A stretch of DNA of 64,000 nucleotides from Calditrichia bacterium. GTDB lineage: Bacteria; Calditrichota; Calditrichia; RBG-13-44-9; J075. Below the pieces are notes generated by a model that had not been told where the DNA came from, did not search any database, and saw only the letters and a program-made list of their open reading frames with translations. The position numbers and the translations under genes are program-made. The number at the start of each line of letters is the position of its first letter. Within the stretch, counting starts at the first letter, position 1. This document shows positions 42,618 to 52,358 of the stretch, piece after piece. Location of the stretch: NCBI GenBank assembly GCA_028284905.1, contig JANQQU010000077.1, forward strand, positions 47,371 through 111,370. Direction: 5' to 3'.

Positions 42618-44500
42618 TGGAATTTCTACATGATGCGTTCATTTACCTCTTTGCCGCAGTTGCGGCAGTGCCGCTGGCCAATCGTCTCGGACTGGGATCA
42701 GTACTCGGTTACCTCATCGCCGGCATCATTATCGGTCCGGTTTTCGGTTTTGTTGGCTCGGAAACGGAAGAAGTGAAACACTTTGCGGAATTCGGCGTGG
42801 TGATGATGCTTTTCCTCGTCGGGCTGGAACTACGCCCGAGTATGTTATGGGAGATGCGCAGTAAACTGCTCGGTTTGGGAGGAATGCAGGTATTCATCAC
42901 TATGGGCCTCATCTTCGCGGGGGGCTTAATCGCAGGACTCGTCTGGCAAAGCGCCCTGGCCATCGGGATGACGTTGGCACTTTCCTCTACGGCGATCGTG
43001 CTGCAAACGCTGTCGGAAAAAGGCTGGATGAAATCCCCGCCGGGGCAATCCGCCTTTTCCGTCCTGCTCTTTCAGGATATCGCGGTGATTCCGATGCTCG
43101 CCCTGATGCCGTTGCTGGCGATTCAGGCAGCCAGCGGTGGTGGGGATGGCCATCATGGTGGTGGGCTGGATGGACTGCCCGGCTGGTTGCAGACCATCGT
43201 TATTCTCGCAGTCATCGGCGGGATCATTGTTGCCGGCCGTTACCTGATGCGCCCAATCTTTCGTTTTATCGCCGCCGCCCGTTTGCGGGAAATCTTTACT
43301 GCTGCCGCGCTGCTGCTGGTGATCGGTATTGCCCTACTAATGGAACTGATCGGCCTTTCCCCGGCGCTCGGTACTTTCCTTGCCGGTGTGGTACTTTCCG
43401 GCAGTGAATACCGCCATGAGCTGGAAAGCGATATCGAGCCTTTCAAAGGATTATTGCTCGGATTGTTTTTTATATCCGTGGGCGCTGGCATCGATTTTAA
43501 CATGCTTTTCGGACAGCCCGGTTTACTCTTCGGATTAGCAGTAGGCATTATGGCTATCAAACTCCTGGTGCTGCTCGGCCTGGGGAAAATGTTCAAAATG
43601 CGGGGGGCAGATCTATGGCTTTTTGCCCTGGCGCTGGCCCAGGCGGGAGAGTTTGCCTTTGTCCTTTTCGGCTTTGCGGAAAGCGCCGGTGTGCTGGTCA
43701 GCAGCGTCGCGAAATTACTGACCCTGGCAGTTGCACTAACCATGCTGCTTACCCCGGTGCTCTTTATCATTTATGAAAAAATCATCGCCCCGCGCGCGGT
43801 GACCCCGGACGACCGCGATCCGGATGAGATTGAAGAATCCGGCACCGCCATCGTCGCCGGCGTCGGGCAATTTGGCCTGGTCGTCAGTCGGATGCTGACA
43901 ACGAATAATTACAACGTAGTAGTGCTCGACCATGATCCGAACTTAATCGATCTGCTCCGGCAAATCGGTATCCAAACCTATTACGGAGATGCGACTCGTC
44001 CGGACCTGATCCATACCGCCGGCGCAACCGAAGCGACATTATTTGTCGCCGCACTGGATGACCGGGAGAAGCAAACGCAACTGGTCACCCATGTTGCTCA
44101 TCACTATCCGAATTGCCGGATCATCGCCCGGGCGATTGATCATCACCATGTCTATGAGTTGGAAGCAGCCGGAGCGCATCACATCGAAAGGGGCTTGTTT
44201 GAATCGGCGCTCAGCGCCGGACGGCAGGCATTGGTGGAGCTTGGGGAACATCCCTTTAAGGCCGAACGCCAGGCCCGCGCTTTCCGCCAGCACGATCGCC
44301 ATACCATCGATTCGTTGCGGGAAAGCTGGATGAGCGGTGGCGTGAATAAAGGCTACATCGATGTGGCCCGTGCCCGTGCCGAGGAGCTGTTCGGCGTTAT
44401 GCAATCCGACCGTATGGCGGAAAGGCATGATAGCAGTGAACGCGGCTGGACGCCTCCGCCGAAGGGGGCTAAGGTTATCCCGGCAGATGACGATAAATAA
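42617..44500 (+). CDS. KefB/KefC-like monovalent cation:proton antiporter (CPA2 family)
   Basis: 627 residues. A 12-13-helix Na/H-exchanger domain (about 5-395) contains the CPA2 motifs FGVVMMLFLVGLEL and SALGTFLAGVVLSGSEYRHELESDIEPFKGLLLGLFFISVGAGID. A soluble RCK/TrkA-N domain follows (about 412-530; VAGVGQFGLVVSRML Rossmann loop, DHDPNLIDLL), which in KefC binds nucleotides and glutathione adducts. A His/Gly-rich loop (about 173-183, GDGHHGGG) is unusual. Together with the preceding gene it forms a potassium-efflux unit used against electrophiles; glutathione regulation is inference. Confidence 0.9.
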   Translation: MEFLHDAFIYLFAAVAAVPLANRLGLGSVLGYLIAGIIIGPVFGFVGSETEEVKHFAEFGVVMMLFLVGLELRPSMLWEMRSKLLGLGGMQVFITMGLIFAGGLIAGLVWQSALAIGMTLALSSTAIVLQTLSEKGWMKSPPGQSAFSVLLFQDIAVIPMLALMPLLAIQAASGGGDGHHGGGLDGLPGWLQTIVILAVIGGIIVAGRYLMRPIFRFIAAARLREIFTAAALLLVIGIALLMELIGLSPALGTFLAGVVLSGSEYRHELESDIEPFKGLLLGLFFISVGAGIDFNMLFGQPGLLFGLAVGIMAIKLLVLLGLGKMFKMRGADLWLFALALAQAGEFAFVLFGFAESAGVLVSSVAKLLTLAVALTMLLTPVLFIIYEKIIAPRAVTPDDRDPDEIEESGTAIVAGVGQFGLVVSRMLTTNNYNVVVLDHDPNLIDLLRQIGIQTYYGDATRPDLIHTAGATEATLFVAALDDREKQTQLVTHVAHHYPNCRIIARAIDHHHVYELEAAGAHHIERGLFESALSAGRQALVELGEHPFKAERQARAFRQHDRHTIDSLRESWMSGGVNKGYIDVARARAEELFGVMQSDRMAERHDSSERGWTPPPKGAKVIPADDDK

Positions 44501-44514
44501 TAGTCAATAGTGGA

Positions 44515-44582
44515 GTAGCAGTGGCAGTAGAATTTTTCCTGCTAGCTGCCACTGCCAACTGCCACTATCGATACTGCCGCTA
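44515..44582. repeat. GTGGCAGTAG hexamer/hairpin repeat, copy 1
   Basis: GCAGTGGCAG (44518-44527) pairs with CTGCCACTGC (44546-44555), followed by more CTGCCACT words. No direct T-run follows the stem until 44582. It resembles the region after the NarL-type regulator gene (48646-48722). Confidence 0.55.
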
Positions 44583-44624
44583 TTTTTTCATTTCTATTTA
44601 AGCAGGAAATGTTTAAATATTAAC

Positions 44625-47600
44625 ATGATTGATTCCCTTACGTACAAAATCACATTCCTGTTATTTGCGATGCTCTTTATCGCAAATATTTTTGCACAAC
44701 ATTCCGAACTATCTTTTGACCATCTCACCATTGAAGACGGGCTTTCTGAAAATTCGATCATTTGCATGTTTCAGGACAGCCGGGGGTTCCTCTGGTTTGG
44801 CAGCGGCGATGGCCTAAATCGTTATGATGGATATCAGTTCAAGATATACAAAAATGACCTCGCGGATACTAACACCATCGGCAGCAACTATATTCTCGCC
44901 ATCCAAGAAGATCGCCAGGGAGAGATGTGGGTCGGCACCTGGCAGGGTGGGCTCAACCGTTACAATCGCGACACGGAAACTTTTACCCGCTTCACTAACG
45001 ATCCGGCAGACAGCAACAGCCTCAGCGACAATTCCGCCCTTTCCATTCTCGAAGACAGCAACGGTACACTCTGGGTCGGCACGATTCGCAAGGGCCTCAG
45101 TCGCTTCGCCCGGGCAACGCAAACGTTTCAAAGCTATCAGCATGATGCAGAGGTTCCCAATAGCCTGAGCAGCAATATCGTTACGGTTATTCAGGAAGGG
45201 CCGGAAGGCACATTGTGGATCGGTACCGGCAGCAAGGGGTTGAATCGGTTTGACCGAGAGAATAAGACATTTATTCGCTACCCGGTTCGCAGCGGCAACT
45301 CTCCCGGGCTGAGCCATCACGCCATTACTGCCATTGTTAAGGATCCGCTGGATGAAGACGTTTTATGGATAGCCACACGCGGCGGCGGCGTTAACCGCTT
45401 TCACATCCCCACTGAAGAATTCCGGTATTACCGCAACGATCCAAACAATAGTGCCAGCCTCAGTAACAACCTGGTATATTCGCTTTTTATTGACAGTCAG
45501 CATCAATTATGGGCCGGCACCTTTGGCGGTGGCCTCAATCGATTGAGCGACGATCAGACCTATTTTATTAGCTATCAAACCGACCCCGGTAACCCCGCCA
45601 GTCTCAGTGATGACAAGGTTATCTCTATCGCGGAAGACCATGCCGGCAATCTTTGGTTTGGCACACATAAAGTGGGCATCAATAAACTGAACCGGCAGTT
45701 GAATCAATTTAAGCATTACTATCAACGCTCCGATGGCGATGCGAGTGGGCTTTGCAATAACTTCATTACCGCAGCTTATGAAGATGACGCCGGCACCTTG
45801 TGGGTCGGCACGCAGGGCGGGTTAAATCGCTATCATGAGGAAAGCGGTAAATTCACTTACTATCTGCACGATGCAAACCGCCCCAATTCCATCAGTCATG
45901 ATTGGGTATCAGCCATTTATGAAGATAGTCGGGGAAGTTTCTGGGTCGGCACTTATGGGGGTGGGCTGAACCTGCTGGACCGGCAAACCGGCATCTTCCG
46001 CCATTTTCGTTCCAACCTGAAAGATCCCACAACCATTGCGGATAACCGCGTATTATCGATTGCCGAAAGTGGTGGATATTTATGGATAGCTATTCGGGGT
46101 GGCGGATTGAATCGCTTTGATTTAAGTACTGAAAAATTCCAGCGCTATTTACCCGATCCCGCAGATAAAAACAGCATTAGCGATCTGGCCATTCGCCAGG
46201 TATATCCCGATCGTTCCGGCATACTTTGGGTGGCTGCAAACAACGGCCTGAATCGATTTGATCCGACCACGGAAATATTCACTCACTATTCCCACATCGC
46301 CGATTCTCACAACAGCCTGAGCGACAACCGGATTCTTTTCACCTACGAGGACAGCCAGGCCCAACTCTGGGTTGGCACCATGAATGGGTTGAACAAATTC
46401 CAGCGGGAGAAGAACCAATTTATCCGTTATACTGAAAGAGATGGACTGCCAAACAATGTCGTTTATGCAGCTCTGGAAGATTCCCGTGGCAACCTTTGGC
46501 TGAGCACCAACCGGGGACTTTCCCGTTTTAATCCGCAAACAGAATCCTTCACCAATTACGATCATAGCGATGGGCTGCAAAGCAACGAGTTTAATGTCGG
46601 CGCTGCCTTTCAAAATGCGACCGGTGAGATGTTCTTTGGCGGCTATAACGGATTAAATGTTTTTCATCCGGACAGCATCAAGGCAAATCCGCATGTGCCA
46701 CCGGTGGTGATTACCGATTTCCGCGTATTGAACAAATCTGTTAAGGTTGCTGAGAATTCAGTCTTGAAGAAATCTATTCTGGAAAAACCGCAGCTGAATC
46801 TCTCTTACCACGACAAAGTGTTTTCTTTCGAATTTGCCGCATTGGACTATACCGCTCCGGAAAAGAATCAGTATGCTTACCTGCTGGAAGGATTTGATGA
46901 GGACTGGACATACGTCGGCAATCGCCGCTTCGCCGGGTATACCAATCTTGACCCGGGCAACTACCGTTTTCGGGTAAAAGGCGCTAACAATAGTGGTATT
47001 TGGAACGAAGAAGGCAGCGCGATCGATATCTATATTGCCCCGCCATTTTGGATGACCTGGTGGTTTCGTTTGCTGGCAGCGGTTAGTTTTCTCGGTCTGT
47101 TCGCCCTTTTCTACAACAACCGCATTTCCACCTTAAAGAAAGAGAAGGCCGCCCAGGAGGCCTTTTCAAAACAGCTCATTGCCGTGCAGGAACAGGAACG
47201 GAAACGAATCGCCGGAGAATTGCATGATAGCATCGGGCAGGATTTATTGATCATCAAAAACTCTCTGGAAATCTCCCGAAACACCGAAGATCAAGAGGCC
47301 TTGCAGGGTAAGCTTAGCGAGCTGTCCGAGATTACCGCGCAGACCATCGGGGAGGTGCGGGAAATATCCGCGCATCTCCATCCGCACATCCTGGAACGCC
47401 TTGGCTTAACAAAGGCGATTCAGTCGATGATCAATAAGGCGTTTGAGACTACCACAACCTCCACCGAAGTGGATTTGGAAAACATCGACGGATTGTTTGC
47501 AAAAGATCAGGAAATTAATATTTATCGTATCATTCAGGAAGGTGTTAATAATCTGCTCAAACATGCCGCGGCAACAAATGCGCAGATAATGGTTCATCGG

Positions 47601-47786
47601 CAAGATAAAGCGGTTGCCATTCGCATCATCGATGATGGGAATGGATTCCTTCCTGCCAACACCGCGCAAAATGGTTTCGGGTTAACCGGAATGACCGAAC
47701 GGGTGAAGTTTCTTAACGGCAGTATCAATCTCAATTCTGCACCGGGACAGGGGACTCGGCTGTCCATCACATTGCCAGTTAAATGA
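44625..47786 (+). CDS. Reg_prop two-component sensor histidine kinase (HisKA_3)
   Basis: 1053 residues. A signal peptide (1-24, LFIANIFAQ) exports the sensor part. About 13 Reg_prop units (pattern LWVGT..GGLNR) form two periplasmic propellers up to about 700, then a Y_Y_Y domain (about 735-800), one transmembrane helix near 813-830, and a cytoplasmic HisKA_3 with His867 in RIAGELHDSIGQDLL, plus ATPase boxes IYRIIQEGVNNLLKHA and FGLTGM. Such sensors in Bacteroidota relatives often respond to glycans or peptides. No receiver is fused; the NarL-type regulator encoded 150 bases later is the likely partner. Confidence 0.92.
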   Translation: MIDSLTYKITFLLFAMLFIANIFAQHSELSFDHLTIEDGLSENSIICMFQDSRGFLWFGSGDGLNRYDGYQFKIYKNDLADTNTIGSNYILAIQEDRQGEMWVGTWQGGLNRYNRDTETFTRFTNDPADSNSLSDNSALSILEDSNGTLWVGTIRKGLSRFARATQTFQSYQHDAEVPNSLSSNIVTVIQEGPEGTLWIGTGSKGLNRFDRENKTFIRYPVRSGNSPGLSHHAITAIVKDPLDEDVLWIATRGGGVNRFHIPTEEFRYYRNDPNNSASLSNNLVYSLFIDSQHQLWAGTFGGGLNRLSDDQTYFISYQTDPGNPASLSDDKVISIAEDHAGNLWFGTHKVGINKLNRQLNQFKHYYQRSDGDASGLCNNFITAAYEDDAGTLWVGTQGGLNRYHEESGKFTYYLHDANRPNSISHDWVSAIYEDSRGSFWVGTYGGGLNLLDRQTGIFRHFRSNLKDPTTIADNRVLSIAESGGYLWIAIRGGGLNRFDLSTEKFQRYLPDPADKNSISDLAIRQVYPDRSGILWVAANNGLNRFDPTTEIFTHYSHIADSHNSLSDNRILFTYEDSQAQLWVGTMNGLNKFQREKNQFIRYTERDGLPNNVVYAALEDSRGNLWLSTNRGLSRFNPQTESFTNYDHSDGLQSNEFNVGAAFQNATGEMFFGGYNGLNVFHPDSIKANPHVPPVVITDFRVLNKSVKVAENSVLKKSILEKPQLNLSYHDKVFSFEFAALDYTAPEKNQYAYLLEGFDEDWTYVGNRRFAGYTNLDPGNYRFRVKGANNSGIWNEEGSAIDIYIAPPFWMTWWFRLLAAVSFLGLFALFYNNRISTLKKEKAAQEAFSKQLIAVQEQERKRIAGELHDSIGQDLLIIKNSLEISRNTEDQEALQGKLSELSEITAQTIGEVREISAHLHPHILERLGLTKAIQSMINKAFETTTTSTEVDLENIDGLFAKDQEINIYRIIQEGVNNLLKHAAATNAQIMVHRQDKAVAIRIIDDGNGFLPANTAQNGFGLTGMTERVKFLNGSINLNSAPGQGTRLSITLPVK

Positions 47787-47792
47787 ATTTCG

Positions 47793-47892
47793 GCCACTGA
47801 TACACACTGATAAACACGGATGAGGAAAGAGTTATTAATCATCAGCTATTTTAGTAACATTTAATCAGTGTACATCCGTGTTTATCAGTGGC
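47793..47892. repeat. GCCACGGAT-like inverted repeat, copy 3
   Basis: GCCACTGATACACACTGATA, then AAACACGGATG on the left, and CATCCGTGTTTATCAGTGGC on the right. It sits between the sensor kinase and regulator genes of the same system. Confidence 0.65.
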
Positions 47893-47937
47893 AATTAGAG
47901 TCTTTAATGTTTTTCAAAACAACGGACAAGATCATAT

Positions 47938-48579
47938 ATGAAAATATTAGTCGCCGACGATCATCCGATCTTCCGAAAAGGATTGGTAGAAATCATCAAT
48001 GCCTCTGAAAAGTTTCGATGTGAGATGGAAGCCGGAGACGGCAAAACAGCTTTGCAACTGCTGCGGGATACCGCGCCGGATATCGCCGTGCTGGATATTT
48101 CCATGCCGGAAATGAATGGTCTGGAAATTGTGCAGCAGGCCAGCTCGGAAGAAATTTCTACCTTGTTCGTCATTCTCACCATGTATAAGGAAGAGGAATA
48201 TTTTAATGAAGCGATGGATTTAGGTGTACATGGTTATCTCTTAAAAGACAATGCCGTGACCGATTTATTGAACTGCCTGCAAACCGTGGCAAAAGGGCAG
48301 TATTACGTTAGCCCCTTCCTGTCCGACTATCTTGTTCGTCGTAGCCAACAACAATTATCATTGAACTCAAAAGTGCCTTCACTTTCCCAACTTACCGCTA
48401 CTGAACGACAGGTCTTGCGCCTGATCGCGGATAATAAAACCAGCCGGGAGATTGCCGACGAGATGCATGTCAGCCATCGCACCGTGCAAAATCATCGCAA
48501 CAACATCTGCCAGAAGCTCGGTTTTAAAGGACACAACAAACTACTCTTCTTCGCCCTGCAGAATAAAGACTCCCTCTAA
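47938..48579 (+). CDS. NarL/LuxR-family response regulator
   Basis: 213 residues. Receiver domain 1-120 with acidic residues D7-D8, phospho-acceptor D53 in VLDISMPEMNG and Lys102 in LLKD. A LuxR-type HTH (about 145-207) contains LTATERQVLRLIADNKTSREI and HVSHRTVQNHRNNICQKL. It should bind DNA when phosphorylated; the adjacent HisKA_3 sensor has the matching type. Targets are unknown; the secreted proteins downstream are candidates. Confidence 0.92.
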   Translation: MKILVADDHPIFRKGLVEIINASEKFRCEMEAGDGKTALQLLRDTAPDIAVLDISMPEMNGLEIVQQASSEEISTLFVILTMYKEEEYFNEAMDLGVHGYLLKDNAVTDLLNCLQTVAKGQYYVSPFLSDYLVRRSQQQLSLNSKVPSLSQLTATERQVLRLIADNKTSREIADEMHVSHRTVQNHRNNICQKLGFKGHNKLLFFALQNKDSL

Positions 48580-48590
48580 TTTCATCTTCA

Positions 48591-48641
48591 TTCATCCTGA
48601 GCCCTTTGATAGATTCAGGATGTACCCGTCGAAGGGTGAAT
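48591..48641. repeat. TTCATCCTGAG repeat, copy 3
   Basis: TTCATCCTGAG at 48591-48601, ATTCAGGATG at 48613-48622, and GTCGAAGGGTGAA at 48629-48641. It shares its words with copies at 16530 and 34451. Confidence 0.5.
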
Positions 48642-48645
48642 CTAA

Positions 48646-48722
48646 AGTGGCAGTAGCAGTGGCACTAGGCAGGAAAAAACTGCCACTGCTACTGCCTACT
48701 GCTACTGCTACTGCTACTGCTT
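48646..48722. repeat. GTGGCAGTAG hexamer/hairpin repeat, copy 2
   Basis: GTGGCAGTAGCAGTGGCA on the left and CTGCCACTGCTACTGCC on the right can pair; five ACTGCT-type hexamers follow, ending in TTTTT at about 48721. It may act as a terminator for the regulator gene. Confidence 0.55.
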
Positions 48723-48820
48723 TTTATCTAAGTACTGGTACTCACAAAATTTGAGCATTCCCCTCTATTGTCCTCTCTACCCCTGCCAATTATTTTTCAA
48801 GAAAAAAATATGGTGGAGCT

Positions 48821-49183
48821 ATGCGCATTCTTCTGGTGGAAGATATTCCGAAAACCCGACAACTGATTCGACAAATACTGCTTAATAACATCCCCGGTAT
48901 CGAAAAAATTTGGGAATGCGAGGACGGCCCGGAATCCATGCGGCTCTATCAGGCGCATCATCCGGACTGGGTGCTGATGGATATCAATCTGAAGAACTCC
49001 AGCAACGGTATTCAGGCGACGAGCGAAATTGTCCGCGAATTTCCGCAGGCAAAAGTAATTATTGTTTCCGCCTATGATGAATTGGAATATCGCAGCGCGG
49101 CAAAAGCAGCCGGGGCGGTTTGCTACATCCAAAAGGATAACCTGACCGATTTGATTCACTTTCTGAAACAAGCGAAAAATTAA
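48821..49183 (+). CDS. Stand-alone receiver-domain protein
   Basis: 120 residues consisting of a CheY-like domain alone: acidic VEDIP (Glu7-Asp8), phospho-acceptor D54 in LMDINL, and Lys105 in IQKDN. No output domain is present, so it either relays phosphate or acts by protein contact. GGTGGAG precedes the ATG. It lies 241 bases after the NarL regulator and 79 bases before the first secreted protein gene. Confidence 0.85.
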   Translation: MRILLVEDIPKTRQLIRQILLNNIPGIEKIWECEDGPESMRLYQAHHPDWVLMDINLKNSSNGIQATSEIVREFPQAKVIIVSAYDELEYRSAAKAAGAVCYIQKDNLTDLIHFLKQAKN

Positions 49184-49262
49184 CGCCGCGAAAAGGACCT
49201 CACCAAATGTTGCAGTCAGCTATTAACAACCATTTTACATCTTTATCCCACGGAGTAGATTT

Positions 49263-52166
49263 ATGTCAGTATATCATTTAACGTTTTTTCTCATCCTGGC
49301 GACGCATTCACTTTTTGCCCAGTCACTTTCCGGCAGCTATACCATTGGCGGGAATAACCCGGATTTTACAACCATCAACGCGGCAGTGAATACTTTGGAA
49401 GCGAATGGTATTTCCGGCCCGGTGGTTTTCAATATTCGCAGCGGCGTTTATGAAACTAATGGCGGCACGGAACGGGCGCTGCATATTTCCCAATTCATTT
49501 CCGGTGCTTCGAACATTAATACGGTAACATTCCAGGCCGATGCAGAGAGCGGCGCCAATGCGGTAAGTGTAGTATTAAGGCGCAGCAGCGGCACAGACGA
49601 ACCCGGCTGGGTCGCTTACATCCGCAGCAGTTTTGTTACCCTGAACAATCTTACTTTCGATTACGCCAACAGTGATACGACTATTTCCGGGGTCGATTTC
49701 TACCGGGATAATCTCACCTTTCTCGCCGATCAGAATGTCTCTGCAAGTATCGATCATATTGTCATCACCGGATGCCGGGTCATTTCCTCTGTGGGTAGCC
49801 AACCCCGCTCTGCTATCAAATTTGTCGACACCAGTAATGATATTCTCATTGAAAACAACTTCATCGAAGGCGCCGGCGATGGCATCCATTTTGAGCGATG
49901 CAATTTTAATTGTGCCCCCCTCACCAATATCACAGTTCGCTACAACAAGCTCCTAAAACTGAATAGCTATCTGGACGTTCAGGGCAGTGTCCATGGCAAG
50001 GCGATTTATATCGACAATGGCAGCAATTTCCTGGTATCCGGCAATGATATCGATTATCAGTTTGTCTGGCATGGACTTTATGGTATTCAGATAGTCGGTT
50101 CGGAAGTGACCATTAGCGGCAATCGTATCCGCAATGTTGGCTACCAGGGATATCCCCTCGGTTTTTTCCAGGGGATTACGCTGCAAACGACCGGCGGTAT
50201 CTCTCTGATCAAAAATAATATGATCACCAATTTGCAGAAAGACGCTACCGGCATCTATCTGGATCAAAATTTTGGTACGAAAGTCTATAATAACACCGTC
50301 GTCTTGTCTTTTACCCAAAGCTTCGTCCGGCAAACCGCCCTGGTGTTGGTCGAAAGCGATAATATCGAGCTAAAGAACAATTTGCTCCTTACCAAGATCA
50401 TCAACGCCGGTAACAATAGTATCTTGGAAGGCTATGGTACTAACGAGAACCTCATCGCAGATAATAACTGTATTTATTCGGAACCGTTTAAGATTATTTT
50501 TAACGGCGTCAATTACGATTCCCTGGCAACCTGGCAGGCGGAGGGCTATGACGGCAGCTCCCGCTCCTTCTTTCCGGAATTTGTCACTCCTTTTCCCTAT
50601 ATCGATCCGCACCTGGGTTTTTGTTCCGTCGGGGATGAACGCCTCTGGGGAATATCGATGCCGGAAGTCGCAACAGATTTTGACGGAGAAACCCGCGACC
50701 CACAACGGCCCTACATGGGGGCGGATGAAGTGGGCACTTTTCGCCCGGATATATTCAGTCCCGTAACACTTACACCGACGGATGATACCGTTCTCTCATT
50801 TACTGCCGGCGATTTAAACAACGATGGTGTCGATGAGATTGTCGTCGTAAACACCTGGCAAACCCTTGGCGGCTCCGAAGATATTTCCATCTTCTGGAAT
50901 GACGGAAACGGGAATTTTTCCGAGCCGATGCATCTCCCGATGGGTATTCGCCCGGAAGTGATCAAGATCGAAGATGTGGATCGCGATGGTTTTCCGGACC
51001 TGATCGCCACTACCGAGAATGCTCCGGTGATTCGCTGGGGAGTGGGCGATGGCAATTTCACGGCTCCTTTTGAGATGCCCGATCCCGGCCCACTCGGTAG
51101 GGTGAATGATATCGCCTTCATCCCCTGGCCGGATGATCATGCGATCTGGATACTGGCCCAAACCCATTTTGGCACGGTTGGCGTCGACTCCGGCTGGGTG
51201 AGCTTAGTCTTCCATGCAAATCGCACTTTTATCTCTGGCACGCAACCGCATAATCTGCCGAAGCGCGCCGGCGCCCATCCATCAACGATCGCTGCTGTGG
51301 ACTTGAACAAGGACGGCCGAACAGAGTTTGTCGTCAACGACTGGTTGAGCGGCAAAACAACTTCTTTTCTCGATGCCGGAGCAGATTCTACTCAATGGTT
51401 TGGCATCAAAAAATGGCAGGAGATTTCGCTCGATGCCGGTGCAGCTCCTTTCCTGAATAACCTTTCCGTCGGGGATATCGATGGCGATACTAATCCCGAC
51501 ATTGTCATCGGCACCTGGATTGACGGCGTCGATACCCTCAGCTGGCTGCGTGGCGATGGTAGTGGGAATTTAAGCATCGATGCCATCCCGATGGCGCCGC
51601 GCCGGCCATCGCATTCTTTTTCCTTGCTGGATTATGATCTCGACGGCGATACCGATATCATTAGCGCGACAACAGCGCATGATTTCGTCTTTTACAACAA
51701 CGTCAGCGGCGGCAATTTTGAGCCGGCCTACCTCTGCAGCAACTACGACGCCCTGCCCTTCAGCATCCTCAGCGGCAATTTCAACCAGGATGATTATCCC
51801 GATGCGGCAGTGCTAACCGCGGAGAACGACATCGTCACAATCATAAACCAACGCCTCACCGTCGGTACTGCTGATACATCCCCGATTAGCGAAGTTATTC
51901 CGCAACTCTTTGAGCTGCAGCAGAACTATCCCAATCCCTTCAACCCTGCTACGACGATTCGCTACCAGCTGGCGCAACAGAGCAAGGTCAGTCTGAAAGT
52001 CTATGATCTGCTTGGGCGGGAAGTTGCTGCATTGGTCGACCAGCGCCAGGCAGCTGGCAGATACGAAGTGCGCTTCGAAGCACGCGACCTCGCCAGCGGC
52101 GTCTATTTTTACCAGCTTGCCACGCCGGGATTTGTGAAGACCAGAAAGATGCTGTTGGTGCGTTAA
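49263..52166 (+). CDS. Secreted beta-helix and FG-GAP/VCBS protein with type IX sorting domain
   Basis: 967 residues. Signal peptide 1-19 (SLFAQ). Residues about 20-440 show the repetitive Asn/Gly-rich pattern of a right-handed beta-helix (SGVDFYRDNLTFL, ITGNRI, LKNNLLLTK), as in polysaccharide lyases and adhesins, with no enzyme motif identified. A segment ending PQRPYMGADEVG closes it. Residues about 500-850 carry FG-GAP/VCBS repeats (DLNNDGVDEI, DVDRDGFPDL, DLNKDGRTEF, DIDGDTNPDI). The last about 90 residues contain QNYPNPFNPATTIRYQL and YDLLGREVAALVD, the C-terminal sorting domain linked to type IX secretion. It is probably surface attached and binds or processes a polymer. Confidence 0.88.
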   Translation: MSVYHLTFFLILATHSLFAQSLSGSYTIGGNNPDFTTINAAVNTLEANGISGPVVFNIRSGVYETNGGTERALHISQFISGASNINTVTFQADAESGANAVSVVLRRSSGTDEPGWVAYIRSSFVTLNNLTFDYANSDTTISGVDFYRDNLTFLADQNVSASIDHIVITGCRVISSVGSQPRSAIKFVDTSNDILIENNFIEGAGDGIHFERCNFNCAPLTNITVRYNKLLKLNSYLDVQGSVHGKAIYIDNGSNFLVSGNDIDYQFVWHGLYGIQIVGSEVTISGNRIRNVGYQGYPLGFFQGITLQTTGGISLIKNNMITNLQKDATGIYLDQNFGTKVYNNTVVLSFTQSFVRQTALVLVESDNIELKNNLLLTKIINAGNNSILEGYGTNENLIADNNCIYSEPFKIIFNGVNYDSLATWQAEGYDGSSRSFFPEFVTPFPYIDPHLGFCSVGDERLWGISMPEVATDFDGETRDPQRPYMGADEVGTFRPDIFSPVTLTPTDDTVLSFTAGDLNNDGVDEIVVVNTWQTLGGSEDISIFWNDGNGNFSEPMHLPMGIRPEVIKIEDVDRDGFPDLIATTENAPVIRWGVGDGNFTAPFEMPDPGPLGRVNDIAFIPWPDDHAIWILAQTHFGTVGVDSGWVSLVFHANRTFISGTQPHNLPKRAGAHPSTIAAVDLNKDGRTEFVVNDWLSGKTTSFLDAGADSTQWFGIKKWQEISLDAGAAPFLNNLSVGDIDGDTNPDIVIGTWIDGVDTLSWLRGDGSGNLSIDAIPMAPRRPSHSFSLLDYDLDGDTDIISATTAHDFVFYNNVSGGNFEPAYLCSNYDALPFSILSGNFNQDDYPDAAVLTAENDIVTIINQRLTVGTADTSPISEVIPQLFELQQNYPNPFNPATTIRYQLAQQSKVSLKVYDLLGREVAALVDQRQAAGRYEVRFEARDLASGVYFYQLATPGFVKTRKMLLVR

Positions 52167-52212
52167 TGGGCTTATGAAATGGGAGTTTTCACAACATAAT
52201 TACAGCTTGCAT

Positions 52213-52303
52213 TGTCATTGCGATCCCGGTGAGCCGGGAGAAGCAATCTCATCTGGTGCATTTACAAAGAGATCGCGTCGTCGCTGCACTCCTCGCGATG
52301 ACA
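52213..52303. repeat. Palindromic TGTCATTGCGAGG repeat, copy 3, with flanking direct repeats
   Basis: It starts TGTCATTGCGATCCCGG and ends CTCCTCGCGATGACA. ACAGCTTGCA occurs at 52202-52211 and again at 52301-52310, overlapping the right end, which could be a duplicated target. Confidence 0.75.
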
Positions 52304-52358
52304 GCTTGCAACGATGATTCTTAAAAACTCAACGGATACTTAACTCAAGAGGAATATT

